A stretch of 64,000 bases of DNA from Elymus sibiricus (lineage: Eukaryota; Streptophyta; Magnoliopsida; Poales; Poaceae): the NCBI GenBank assembly GCA_039707655.1, contig CM077676.1, positions 374,546,114-374,610,113 of the forward strand. The letters are read 5' to 3'. The translations under genes were made by a program, and so were the position numbers. The notes under the pieces are model-generated. The model ran no database searches. It saw nothing but the letters and a program-made list of their open reading frames with translations, and was not told the DNA's origin. The number at the start of each line of letters is the position of its first letter. Positions within the stretch are counted from its first letter, which is position 1. Of this stretch, positions 10,117 through 22,056 are shown piece after piece.

Positions 10117-13060
10117 AGAAAATCTCGTCCTCGAGATTTCCAGGCTTACCTCCCGGCTAAGGGGGACATACCTGTGGGTGACTTGGATCCATCAGTTGTC
10201 TTGTCTTCGTCGGTTCACTGGCCTTTTAACTGCCTCTTCTGATGGCTCAGGTGCTGTCTTTTCCAACGACTGCATTGAATCCTTCTCTTTCCTGTTAGGT
10301 GGACCTTTTGTCCAGGTAGTTTGTTGCCCAGGCTTGGTGGGTAGCGCGTAATGTCGACAAATAGCTTGGTTTCCATGGCCTGGAGCTAGCTGCTTCGGGT
10401 TTTATCGCGATACTTCGTACACTGACTGCCAAGGGCGAGACATCCTTTCTGGGTACAGGGCTCACGTGCTCGTATGGCCTCGAGTGACTAGGGTGTGGCT
10501 TTCTTTCTATCTTGTCTGAAGGCTCGGTCTAGCTCTGGGTTCCATACTGATGTTTCCTTCTGTCTTATGCGTTCTGACTTTTTCCTTAGGTGATCCACAA
10601 TCCAAAGAACAACATGACCGAACTATTACCGCCGTATCCCCAACTGAAATGTCGGGCATGATCACAAAGTAATCATAGACAGTAACCTCTTATCATGGCA
10701 TCTACGAACTGTTGATGCTGATGTGCATGTGCTTTCAGCTATTCTATCTGAATGTCTTGTTTTCATGCGAACTCAGATAGTCAAACTCTGCCATTTGTTG
10801 AGGTAGCTCTGCCTTACATATCCTCTGTAGTCCTTATTGTGACCACTAAGCTAGAAATAGTATGGCTAGCATCCTATGTATCTTTCGGAGCGTAGCCTCT
10901 TGCCTTGGTTGATGGCCCGTATTCAGGATAAGTGCGGCAAGCTCACTTGTAACCGCAAGTAATGTATTGTTATGGCCGCGTATGCAAGGGTCTGACAAGG
11001 ATTGGTAATATCACCTTGTCTGTGATATTTCATTTTATTGACCATTGCGAAGATTATTTATCCAAAACTTCTTGGTTCTTAAAGGTTTCTTTTGTGGGCC
11101 TGTCATGACCTGCCGACACGGCTCCTTGGTCACATCATAGCTTGTTGAGCTTGTACTCACAACTTACTCTTGCATATCTCGTAGGGATTGCTGTATTCAT
11201 ATCCTCCTTTGAAATAGGGACCAATGTTTCTCTGAACACAGTCATTCCCATGTATGAGTGGCTAGCATGAACTGATGAACTGAACTGCATGCTCACAACA
11301 TATGCAAAGTAGGACGAATCTTTTCATAACCATTGAGTTCTGAGGCGGACGTGTGTCTAGACTAGTTCGTGCTTCTGACAAGATTGTTGTGGGCACGTTG
11401 GCGTGTTGAAGAAGGCTAAATACCTTACGCTCGAAGCTTCTACCAGGGTAGTGTGTCGAAGAAGGCTGGGTATCATACCTCAGAAGCTTTCCCTCATGTT
11501 TCTTGCTGATGAAGATCGAGCGCCTTATGCCGGAAGCTTCCCACGGTAGCCTGCTATAGGAGATTGGAGTGCCATACCCCAGAAGATTCTTTCCCCTAGT
11601 GGCGTATCGAGGAAGATTGGGAGACTTGCGTCGTAGGCTCCTCTCGATAGCTTGCGGAGGAAGGCTGGGTTCCTTATACCAGAAGCCTTTCACTGTGATA
11701 TGCGGTCAGATCTATGGCCGATTCTGGCTTCCTTCCGAAGTATCCGGAATTTACCCATAGCGGAGCCAAAACTTGGTATAGGCCACACCTTGATCGGAGA
11801 TATTCTGTTGGTCATGCACACCGCTTGTCCTTCTGCTGGTCTGATCATTGTTGATGTAGAGGTTGCACAACTTCGTGTTGATAATTAATCCAGATGTATG
11901 CCGATGGTAAGCAGTTGGCGGATAATTCCATTCGATTTGGCTGAGCTTCCAGGTGTTTGGAACTCTCATTGATTTTGGGCAGCCGTGAACTCATTCATAT
12001 TCCTCGAATACCTTGTTCACAGTGCCCGGAAGTTTTGTGTATGCACTGGTGAACTCTAAAATATCCTAACATACCAGAGTTTTGTTGCTGCTCTCGACAC
12101 GTTCACATTCTTGAAATATGTCTTATGTGGGTAATGAATGATTCTTGAGTCCATTGGGAAAAGACTCAAGGTTCACCCCACTGACTAAAATAATCCTTGT
12201 ATCGAGGATGGAATAATTTGTTCTTACTGGTGTCCATTCTTGGCAGCTCATCTCACTATTCCTTTGGTGTGATCAATTTTGAGGCAAACTCTCTCAGGCA
12301 TATTCTAGCCTTGTCTGTTATACACAGATTCTGCTTCTGACCCATTATTCTTGGCAGTTCTAGGGTTGCTGTTCTGAATATCATGTGGTTGACTTGAACG
12401 GACCGAGTTGGACTATTGGGTATTATCCGAGTTGTGCTCGGGTCTTCTTAGCGGTACTTGCGGATGGATCCAGTTGGAGCAAGAGAACGGAATCGACAAA
12501 AGAAGCAAGAACCGCGAAAAAACAAAAAACAAATAAAGCTCAAATTTTGCGAACCTTACACATGTGGCTGAAGATCCACTAGTATAACTATTATAGCTCA
12601 CTAGATGCACCTCTAAGGACTTAGAAGCAAAACCACACAATGCTCCTGGTAGCAATTGGTGTCGAGCTCCTACTACTTCCTTAGGGAACATCAAACTCGA
12701 CGCATGACCATAGCTAAGGTGGCTTAGTCAACGGTCCTCGGGTTGTTGGGGAAAGATAGAATTTATAGGCATTTCCCAAAGGAAACTAGATTGGAGGAGA
12801 GAAATGCTATGGCTAGCAAGCAGGGTAGGGGTACCTGGTTCACCTAGGGGTTAAGGGCTCACGGGTCGTTGCCTGGTGCGGACTTTTCCCACCGGAGGCA
12901 AAGGCCACGAGAATTGGGGTCTGATGTGGGGCAAAGCCTATGGGATTGCCTTATGATCAACAGTAGCCATGCCGGCTTGGCAAAGATGGCTGAAATCCAT
13001 CTGGGCTTCCTACTGAGCACAAGACAATGAAGTCTAGCTAGGGTAAAATATAGTCAGCCT
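10117..13060. other. Non-coding core of the LARD
   Basis: No protein domain of a retrotransposon is recognisable in any frame. The longest sense-strand frame (11693-11262, 143 codons) consists mostly of a tandem repeat described separately. The core presumably carries only cis signals for packaging and replication. Confidence 0.7.
11390..11700 (-). repeat. Degenerate ~50-60-bp tandem repeat in the LARD core
   Basis: About six units share the pattern GAAGAAGGCTGGGTATCATACC followed within ~10 bases by AGAAGCTT; the units start near 11405, 11457, 11512, 11562, 11608 and 11658. On the minus strand the frame stays open for 143 codons and gives ~16-19-residue repeats rich in Arg, Ser, Pro and Tyr. 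Whether this is translated is unknown. Confidence 0.6.
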
Positions 13061-13076
13061 GGCTGCTCTGATACCA
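13061..13076 (-). other. Primer binding site of the LARD (initiator Met-tRNA type)
   Basis: On the minus strand TGGTATCAGAGCAGCC begins five bases from the LTR end at 13082. TGGTATCAGAGC is the classical Met-tRNA primer binding site of plant LTR retrotransposons. Confidence 0.9.
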
Positions 13077-13081
13077 TCCGT

Positions 13082-16000
13082 TGTGGCGCCCCGCCTGATT
13101 ACTACTGTAGCCAGACGGTCGCCGCACACACCAGCCCAGGAAATCACTCTGGCATGCGCGTTTACAACAAGTATCATGAGCACCGGCATTTCTATTAATG
13201 GATATATAAGTCTTACATGATATTTTACAAGGGTGATGGCAGCGGAAAAGCTCTATCTAAGGCAGCATGGTCTTGGTGCGGCTCCAATCCACAGGGATCT
13301 GACTGGGTTACTCTTCTAGCCCGCGAACACTCCGGCTCCTCGCTAGTGGACGTCGGATCCTTAGGTGAACCTGACCACATTGAAGGCCGCTGAGTACCTT
13401 TGAATGTACTCACAAGCAAACCAAGCCAACATATACACCAAGCAAAGCAATCCATGGCATTCAAGCATGCATTTGTCATTAGAGCAACATTATCTAATAA
13501 GGCATAGCATATCCATTTAGCAATATTAATTATCAGGTCATAACAGGATTATCCAGCAATATAACTACTAAAATGAAGACAATAAAGTAAAGCATAACAG
13601 TAAATGCAATTGATCAAGTTCATTCACATGATCCCTCCGGATCCGAGTTCCTACGGTCATTCGACCCTCTCTCTCATAGCCATCCCTTGGCTACATTCTA
13701 AACTTTGGACACCATTCGATGTCCGGGCACCTTAACCGCAGGTCTGATCACTCTTACCTTTCTCTGGTTCAATACTAGCAATAACTTTGTGTGGTTTATT
13801 CCTCCAGACTCGACACAGACCAAATAGTGTGACCTAGTACGAACTGTCCATGACCGAGGACGCGGCTATTCGAATAGATTTACACTCTGCAGAGGTTGCG
13901 CACTTTACCCACACCATGGAGCTCCTGGCCTCGTACATCAGTACATGCTCCCATTCGGGTGGACAGATGCTGCTCCAACAAAACTCGTCTATTGCCCGGC
14001 ACTCTTACGGCCCCACCGACAATCATGCCCCTTCCGGGTCAAGTCCTGGGTGGCCCCTGTGTCACTCTTGACACCCGCCACCATCGTGGCCAAACAAAAT
14101 TGTCCCAAACAGGGACCCCGGGTTCCATATAACTTGGGCTCACAAGGTTATCGCCGCCTACCGGGCCAGGGTAGCACGCACGCATAACCTCCCCTCTTTG
14201 GAGGTACCGATAAGAGGCAAGACAATAGACCAAGTTAGGGCCTCCCCATCCAGGCAAGTGTGGTTGCACTGATGAGCTCGGTTCGGTGGCACTATGACTC
14301 GATCCAGCCGACGGAGGAGGTGGTTATTATTAAGTCACATTCTTCACTATGGCAATAACAACAATAATTCATGATGCAAACATACCAACCTATCTCCTAC
14401 GAGTCACTAGTGCGATGTTATGATGAATACTGGCAAGTATTGCAAACAGTAATACAAACCATCAGGGGTTTAATTATTTCTAGCACAAACATATTCATTA
14501 ATTAAACATGCAAGAATAACAGAGAGCAATGCTTTAGGGCATATATCAGATGGTCGGCTTTCCTGGGGGGTGAAGGAATACTCCGGGAAGAAGTGTGATC
14601 ATCTCGCGGAAATATTCACCGAAGAAGATTCCCTCTCGGAGGGGCTGAATATAGGGCAGGGGCAAAATGGGCATTTTCCAAAAGTGTCAACATTGTGAAA
14701 GTGACATCATCAGAACAGGATCGACGAACAGAGAAGGTGGGCTTTGGAATCACCTGAATCAGAGTCACGGTTAAAAAGTTGTGGCCGTTCGTTTGTTAAA
14801 CGGTGAAATGAACAAAAAGTGTCCACTTCGGCCGATAACCGGTGAACGTCCATAACTTAGACCTTTCAGTGGCTGGGCCGAAATTGAAAGCGCACTCGGG
14901 CAGAATACGCCTTCCAGTGGTGAAGACGTATTCGAGGCCGGGGCGTCTCCACTTATCTGACGTGGCGGCCTCCAGTCGCTGACGGCTGGGCCCCACGCCA
15001 CCCTCTCTCTCCGCTCTCTCCTCCTTCTTCCTCCTCCTCCTCTGCTTCCCGACGCGGTGACGGAAGCGCGGCTCCGGTGTGGACTCCGGCGCTCCGGTGG
15101 CCTTCCAGGGTGGCCGACTGGCCGTGCGGGGTCACCGCGGAGCGGGGCATCCGGTGGTGGGATCTATGGGCGGCGGGGACGGCTGGTGGCGCGGCTGCAT
15201 CCACGGCCATGGGCGGCAGCTCCGGTCAAATTGGGCGGCTGCGGTGGGCTATAGGAGTGGGGCAATGGGACAGGTGATGTCACCGTCGTGCGGTGCATCC
15301 CATGGATGGCCTAGCAGGGGTGGGGGATGGCTAGAGGTAGGGGTTGGGCGTGGAGCAGAGCGTGGAGCTCGCCAGCGATTTGGGCTGCACGGCAAATGGC
15401 TGCTCAGACTTGGGCTCGGGAGGAGGTTAGGGGAAGAAAGTGAGTGAGGTGCATGCTCGAGGGGCCTGGGGAAGGCTATTTATTGCCGGGCGATGGAGAT
15501 GATAAGCACGGCCATGGCGAACTGGCCGGGATGCGACGACCACATCTGGAGGTGACGGCTCGGCCGCCCGCATTGGGAGATGACGGCTCGGCATCGCGGA
15601 GCTTCACGGGTGAGCGAGGGAGAGCTAGCTGGCGCGCTCGAGAAGCCTCTGCTTGGAAGCATGCGGTGGCGCTGTGGACGAACAGTGGCTGGATGGCAGA
15701 GCTCGTCGCGGCACGGCGAGGAAGAGGACGGAGGGGGAAGGGGCTGGAGAGGGGGCACGTGGGCGCTGCGGAGCCATGGGACACACTGGGACAAGCCACG
15801 GCCGGCGGGAGCTAGCTGGCCGAGGCGACCGAAGTGCAGAGCGCCGTTTGGACGTGCTCACTGCGTGGTCACCACCTGCAGTGCATGGCCATGCCTCCCT
15901 GGTGCTGTCACACCTTGTCACATGGACGCCTCACTGCTCAAATGGATGAACGAAGTGGCTAGAACCAGCTGGGTGGCTCTGAGGTGAGAAGCTTAGCAAG

Positions 16001-17178
16001 AAACTGTTTCTGAACAGAAACTTGGGTGGCTGTTTCTGGAGAAATGGTTGAAGGGATTAAGCTGATTTTTGGTGCATGTTGATGATCTACCAAGGTAAAT
16101 GTCCTGGTAAATTTTTACTGCAAATGGACAAGGAGAAATGATACTTGCTTCATTAAGGTCCAATCTGGATAGAAATGAGTTGGAGCTTGCTGGGTTCGAA
16201 TGGCTTGATGGAATGAGCTGAATTTTTGTGTAGGATGATGATTTGGAAGTATGGAGGCACTGGTAAAATTTCATACCATTTGGATATACCAAAGTGGTAC
16301 TTACTTCACAGTGCTTCTCTCTGGACAAAAACTTGGGAAAATTGCTGGGGAAGAATGGATAGCTGGATTGAGCTAATTTTTGGTTTGCATGAGTGATTTA
16401 TCAGGTTTAACCACCCTGCAAAATTTCAGCTCAAAATGATCAAGTTTTCAAGCACTTCCTTTGCAAATTGCCCCACTAGATAGAATTTGCAAATGGATGA
16501 TGTGATCAAAATTTGAACTATGGAACTTGGGTTCTTGATGGAAATAGTGAATATATAGATAGGAGAAGCCCCACAAATTATTTGGGATTTTCCCTGGCTA
16601 CCAAAATGGTAGTTCCTTTGGAAAGTGCCCAAAATGCAATATTGGTTTTAAATAGGAAAATGAAATTTCCCTTATTTAATTATGGCCAATATTTTTATGA
16701 GAGCTCAATATGATCACAATGAATATCTCCACAAGTTTTCATGAACTTTGGAGATGGATAGATATTTTCCTGGATTTAATTCCTTAAACTAGCAAAAAAA
16801 GGAATTAATTTTAAATGAAAAATATTGCAAATGACTTGGCAATATTTTTACATATCCAGGGTTTACAGAGATAGGAGGATTACTGGGAAAAGTTTGAGAG
16901 GCAACAGATCAAAGGAAATTGGGGTTCCTTTGTAACTGAAGGAATTAGGGTTTCTCCTCCGGCAATTCGTAAAGTAGGGTTTTGGCGGTAAAACCCTGAG
17001 AATATATCTTGGGTGGCAAGGTTGGACTGGAGAGAATCTCTGGTTGGATAGGAAAGGCAAGGCTAAATAACCATCTTCATACACCCAAGAGCGAGAGAAA
17101 ATCCGATAACATCGAAAAAAAGACGGGAGTCCAATACCGCGAAGGAAAAAAACAAGAAGCGAAAACCAGGGTGTCACA
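13082..17178 (-). repeat. 5' LTR of the LARD
   Basis: It is co-linear with 6008-10101 along its full length with scattered substitutions and small indels. It lies next to the primer binding site, so it is the promoter LTR of the minus-strand element. Confidence 0.9.
15477..15484 (-). promoter_or_regulatory. Mutated TATA box in the LARD 5' LTR
   Basis: The minus strand reads AATAAATA where the other LTR has TATAAATA. The single change weakens the box in the LTR that would drive the element. Confidence 0.45.
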
Positions 17179-17183
17179 TGTCG
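17179..17183. repeat. Target-site duplication of the LARD (right copy)
   Basis: TGTCG follows the LTR end GTGTCACA at 17178 and matches 6003-6007. Confidence 0.9.
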
Positions 17184-17399
17184 GGGGCTCAACTACGGCA
17201 CGTGCCGCTACTTACTCGGCCATGGTTCATCCTTGCAGAGAGACCGATCGACCAGTATGTACGTACACGTTCGCGACCAGACAGACAACGCTACGTACGC
17301 TTCGACCGGGTGGGTCCCTACTGTCAGGGAGGATAAGGAGGCACTTCCTTGCGTGCGAAGATATAGCAGGTAGGTCCTAGCTGTCAGGCAGAGGAATCA

Positions 17400-17945
17400 T
17401 TTTTTTTGCACGTAATAAGGAGGCATTTCCTTGCGTGCAAAGATGTAGCTGGTGGGTCCAGCCATCAGCCTCACCGCGTACAGTCCTCTTCCGATGGCTG
17501 TCGTTCATTGACCACGTTGACTACGCCACGCCGAGAGCACCAAAGCGGTGGACGACGGCGAAGTCTAGGAAGGGAACGTCGCGGAGCCGGGGAAGACGCG
17601 GTAGTGGATGCCCACATGGAGGGGAGTACGAGGGTTGACTGGTTCGGCTGCGGTGTGAGGCTGCCGCCGCCGGAGAATAACAGGGGATGTGGATGAGTAG
17701 AGGGAAGGCCTGGCTAGCGATGGGAGTAGGGTGGGGCGGTGAGGCCTGTGCGGCAGCACAGCCGGCCACGGGAGGCAGGAGCAGGCGGTCCCGCCAGCGC
17801 TGGTTTGGGCGGCTGGAGCAAGAAGATCAGAGATTGAAGAAGCAGCATGGTCGTTGGACGAACATCCAATGGTCACTGCTGCTAGAATCGTTTGTTGACT
17901 AAGTTGACAAAGCCCTGCGTACGGGTCAACTTAGTAGGCCCACAA
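17400..17945. repeat. ~550-bp repeat, copy A, in CACTA element 1
   Basis: It starts at the TAATAAGGAGGCA...CTTCCTTGCGTGC module and ends CTTAGTAGGCCCACAA. It is homologous along its whole length to copies B and C. Confidence 0.85.
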
Positions 17946-17985
17946 TCAGCCTCCAAATAAGGTGGGTCCCAGTAAGCAAGGGGAG

Positions 17986-18540
17986 GAATCATTTTTCTTG
18001 CGCGTAATATGGAGGCACTTCCTTGCGTGCGACCATGGACCTCGTGGGTCCCAGCTCTCAGCCTCTCCACGTACAGTCCTGTTCCGATGGCTGTCGTTCA
18101 TTGACCGTGTTGACGACATCGTGCCGAGAGCACCAAGGCGGTGGATGAAGGCGAGGCCTAGGAAGGGAACGACCCAGAGCCGGGGAAGACGCGGCAGTGG
18201 TTGCCCACGCGGAGGGGAGTATGAGGGTTTACTGGTTCGGCTGTGGTGTGAGGCTGCCGTCGCTGGAGAATAACAGGAGGTGTGGGTGAGTAGATGGATG
18301 GCCTAGCCAACTATGGGAGTAGGGTGGGGCGATGAGGCCTGCGCGGCAGCACAGCCGGCCACGGGAGGCGGGAGCAGGCGGTCCCGCCAGCGCTGGTTTG
18401 GGCGGTTGGAGCAAGAAGATCAGAGATTGAAGAAGCAGCACGACCGTTGGATTAGCATCCAACGGTCACTGCTGCTAGAATCGTTTGTTGACTATAAGTT
18501 GACAAAGCCCTGCGTACGCGTTAACTTAGTAGGCCCACAA
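17986..18540. repeat. ~550-bp repeat, copy B, in CACTA element 1
   Basis: It has the same order of modules as copy A, from the GGAGGCACTTCCTTGCGTGC word to the terminal TTAGTAGGCCCACAA, separated from A by about 40 bp. Confidence 0.85.
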
Positions 18541-19340
18541 GTCAGCATAACATCTGTGGTGGACAGCATATAGCCCATTTGCTATTTTTCCTAAATTTAC
18601 AGACCAATTGCTAATTATTACGTAATTTATTGCAGCCCATATTATATTTTTAGAATACCTGACCATTTTCTCCAAGGACAGGATTAAAAATTTCAACGAT
18701 ATTTCATTGAAATTGCCAAACTATTTTTAATCCCGAAATTTCAAGCCCGATAATAACTAAATTTAAAATATATTTAAATTATGTTAAAATCCAATGAAAT
18801 TTGAAATATCAAAAAATAAAATAAAATTCGCAATTTGAAACTAAGTGCCCATTTTCTTTGTTTTTATATATATACAGCCCATTTCATATTACTTATATGA
18901 TTTACAGCCCTTTTTGTCTGGGCAGGCCGAATGTATCCCTCGTCGTCTTGAAAGATTTGCAGCCCAGCAGGACGGAGAAAAAGAAATCGGCCTGTGTAGG
19001 CTATTCTACGAAAAAAAGGTGGGCTAGTCATTTTCACCGAGAAAAAAAACAGCTGGGCTCGTCATGTTGTAAACAAAAAATAAAAGCCTGGGCTAGACGG
19101 GCCACAGACACCGCACAGCCCAGTTGATAACCTACTCCGTCTCAACAACAACAACAACAAAACTGCTCAAGCAACTGGGTCCCACGTGTCAGCCGCTCCA
19201 TGTGCAATTCTCTCGTACGTTGACAATGTCGTAGGTCCTAGATGTCTGCAAACCAATAGGAAGAAGCATTTTTTCATGTAATAAGGAGGAGCTTCCTTGC
19301 GTGCGAAGATGTAGCTGGTGGGTCCCAGCTGTCAGGGAGT

Positions 19341-19892
19341 GGAATCATTTTTCTTCCGCGTAATAAGGAGGCACTTCCTTGCGTGCGACCATGGACCTCG
19401 TGGGTCCCAACTGTCAGTCTGTCCACATACAGTCCTCTTCCGATGGCTGTCGTTCGTTGACCACGTTTACAATGCCGTGCCGAGAGCACCAAGGCGGTGG
19501 ACGACGGCGAAGCCTAGGGAGGGAACGACCCAGAGCCGGGGAAGACTCGGCAGTGGATGCCCACGCAGAGGGGAATATGAGGGCTTACTGGCTCGGCTAC
19601 AGTGTGAGGCTGTCGTCACCGGAGAATAACAGGAGGTGTGGGTCAGTAGAGGGATGGTCTGGCAAGCGATGGGAGTAGGGTGGGGCGGTGAGGCCTGCGC
19701 GGCAGAACAGCCGGCCACGGAATGCGGGAGCAGGCGACGCCGGTGCTGGTTTGGGCGGCTGGAGCAGGAAGATCAGAGATTGAAGAAGCACGCCGGCAGT
19801 TGGATTGACATTTAACGGTCTCACGCTGGTAGAGTCGGTTTGTTGATTAAGTTGACATAGCCTTGTGTACGCATCAACTTAGTAGGCCCACA
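19341..19892. repeat. ~550-bp repeat, copy C, in CACTA element 1
   Basis: It shares all modules of A and B, about 800 bp further right. A short partial repeat of its first ~80 bp precedes it at 19262-19340, just as one precedes copy A at about 17330. A more diverged fragment is seen at about 20165-20350. Confidence 0.8.
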
Positions 19893-20400
19893 ACTTAATG
19901 TATAAACTAATAAAACTATATATATATAAAGTAGACATGAGAAAAATAGGACTGGGCTGTGCATTTTCTTCAGTTAAAAACAACTGGGCTGCTGATGTTC
20001 TAATAAAAAATAAAACCAAGGCTGGGCGGCCCAGAGGCCATTTGATACCTGCTAGATCCTTGTGGCCGCATGTTGTCATGGGTTGCGCCTGTTAATAAAC
20101 AAAACATAACCTGGGCAGTCTACCGCCCAGTCAATATTTGCTCGACCTCAAAAAATATATACTACCTGTTGGATCCCAGTTTTCAGTCTCTCCTTGTAGA
20201 ATTCTCTCGTTTATTGACTACGTTGAAAATTTCATGGGTCTCAGACGTCAGCATATTTTTTCCATCTTGATAATAAGTGTGTGCACTTGCTTGCATACAG
20301 CCATGGACCTGCTGGGTCCATACTATTAGCCTTTGTATGGACAGCCCTCTTCTGGTTCCACTGACGAATTTCATGCAAATCGGATGATCATTGAAACGGG

Positions 20401-21064
20401 ACCAAAATCATTACATTTTACATGTTTCTTTTTCTTATGGAACATTTTACATATTTCAACTAAATGATAGCCGACTAGGCCTTTTTTTAGTCCAAAAATG
20501 ATCGCTGGAAGCGGCAGCTCCCGTTTCTCACGCCTGTTAAAAATTTTGGTTAACTGACAACTCGAACGAGAGAACATGTCGTATGCGGGGTTTTTTTTTT
20601 TGAGTGATACTGTATGTGGTATGTTTTTTTAGGGGTCTGTATGTAGTATGTGGGTTAGAGGGATGGCATCAGAGGCGCTTCACACGATCGAGGTCCCGAC
20701 ACTTAACTGTTCTTAAAGGCCCAAATCCATCGCTCCTCAGTTTAACAATTTGCAGTTGGGCTTGGTGTGCCACAGCCCAGTCCCGACGTGCTGCGTCCAA
20801 CTGTCTGCCTGTGAAACCTGATGGATCCTCTGTGTACTGGAAGATGTTAGTAAAATTTTGGAGAACTAGGAATTCGAACGGCAGGAGCTTTTGCTACTTA
20901 TATCAGGTGCCTAAAAATTCGTTTCGCAACAATTGCTTCAGCGTTATATCCATGTCGACCCTCGACATGATGGTTGGAAGGAAATGTCAAGTTCATACCG
21001 AATTAAGATCCTTAACAACAACACCAACTTGTAGACGACCAGGTAGAACTAGTACACTACCAAA
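20401..21064. other. No gene recognised; junction of repeat block and gene island
   Basis: It contains T runs at 20591-20601 and 20624-20630 and no convincing coding frame. It lies downstream of the NAC-like gene, so part of it may be its former 3' region. Confidence 0.4.
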
Positions 21065-22056
21065 CTAACTTATAATCTTTTTAGTCCTGGCCCTCGTTTT
21101 CGTCTGGTAGAAGATCTTGCAGACGACCAGCTCCCGCTCCTTCTCTTGCTCGAGGTCCCCTAGGTGGTACTGGTGCATCACCCAGTTGGTCCTTTGCTGG
21201 TCTAAGTTCTTGTAGGTGTGCAGCACCAGAACCTTTTTGCTGCCCCTCTGCCAGTCGTTAACCATCATCGGCATGGTATTGCCGGTCTTGTGCCACATTG
21301 CGTGCATGCCGCACTCTGACTGTATCTTGCGACGCGTCCGCGTACCCCTTTTGAACGCCCTGGAGTTGCGCTGGAAGAAATGCTTGCTTAGGCCACTCAG
21401 TGTGATACCTGCAGTTTTGGTGAAATACAATCCCAGGCCGGGCAGCATACATTAGAAATTTGTAAAAAGAAAAGAATATATTTTGTGCAAGTAGACGGTC
21501 GATCGGTGTCTCACCTGGAAGTTTCTCAGGATGGGTGGAGCATATGCTGTGCTCGTTGTCGATGGTCGGTATGAACAAATCGATGAGAGGGTGAGATCTC
21601 GCGCTGTCAGCACTCGCTTTAGCCTCAAGGTGCTCGATCAGCTCCTGATCCGTGGGATCGAACTTGACGCCAGCCGGCAACACCAGCCAATCCTTCTTGG
21701 ACTTGCAGCGGTTAATTCCAGTTAAATGGTACTCAATGTATGATCAATCAACTGTTTAAGTAAATGATGAAAGATTTTGACCAATAAGTGCTACTCCAAA
21801 TCAAAAATCCATGATACCCGAACAAACTGGGGTCTCGGCTTCATTATTACATGCATACTCTAAAGACTTGAAAAACCCCATAAAGATCGAAATCATCATA
21901 CATGGCGACGGGATGAATACTCACAGGAGCGGCCTCGCTGGTTCCACCCTTCATGCGGCTAGCTTCAAGAGATTCCTTGTTGAGATCAAATTTCTCAGCG
22001 TCTTCCTTTTGACTACTTGCAATGAACTATACCAGCTCAACTAGCTCATCGCCCAT
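21065..22056 (-). pseudogene. NAC-domain transcription factor gene, premature stop at codon 10
   Basis: NAC proteins are plant-specific nuclear transcription factors. Three exons fit GT-AG rules: 22056-21925, 21701-21515 and 21408-21065 (220 codons before the stop). Exon 2 carries subdomain A ([20 protein letters not shown]); exon 3 carries a basic region (GTRTRRKIQ), WHKTG, TNWVMHQYHL and the final strand (ELVVCKIFYQT), so the DNA-binding domain is complete in order. The second intron is secure: the split Gly codon joins EKLPG to [11 protein letters not shown] as in relatives. The first acceptor is less certain. Codon 10 of exon 1 is TAG (22029-22027); reading could restart at Met-35 (21954) and still include the whole NAC domain (186 aa). 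No long C-terminal activation region follows. It is either a pseudogene or a shortened NAC protein. Confidence 0.75.

Larger units (their letters stand above)
6008..17178 (-). mobile_element. LARD-type non-autonomous LTR retrotransposon, complete, minus strand
   Basis: Two LTR copies of 4094 and 4097 bp flank a 2980-bp core, with a perfect 5-bp TGTCG target duplication. A Met-tRNA primer binding site (13061-13076) sits beside the right LTR and a polypurine tract beside the left one, both on the minus strand, so the element reads right to left and its LTR begins TGTGACACCC. No gag or pol is visible in LTRs or core. Very long LTRs with a short non-coding core match the published LARD class of barley and wheat (Sukkula-like); the family name is inference. 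Over the first ~205 bp the LTRs differ at 6 sites by my count (~3%), suggesting an insertion about a million years old at the usual grass LTR rate. Confidence 0.9.
17184..20400. mobile_element. CACTA element 1, right part (end not resolved)
   Basis: It continues the left arm across the LARD insertion (left ...GCCATGTCG, right TGTCGGGGGCTC...). It contains three copies of a ~550-bp repeat, an A/T-rich stretch (about 18560-18880), and a run of short words of the type AGCCCAG/GGGCTG. No transposase frame is visible. I cannot find a convincing TTTTTGTAGTG terminus, and the Gypsy LTR that should follow does not reappear, so the right end is probably deleted somewhere between 20.1 and 20.6 kb. Confidence 0.65.

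Noticed and set aside
20591..20606. T run followed by GAGTG as the right terminus of CACTA element 1
   Set aside because: The inverted end would read CACTC, not CACTA, the following bases (ATA) do not match the left TCA duplication, and the Gypsy LTR does not resume.
20640..20710. tRNA-like words (GGTTAGAG, GAGGTCCC)
   Set aside because: They cannot be folded into a cloverleaf with acceptor and anticodon stems of proper length.
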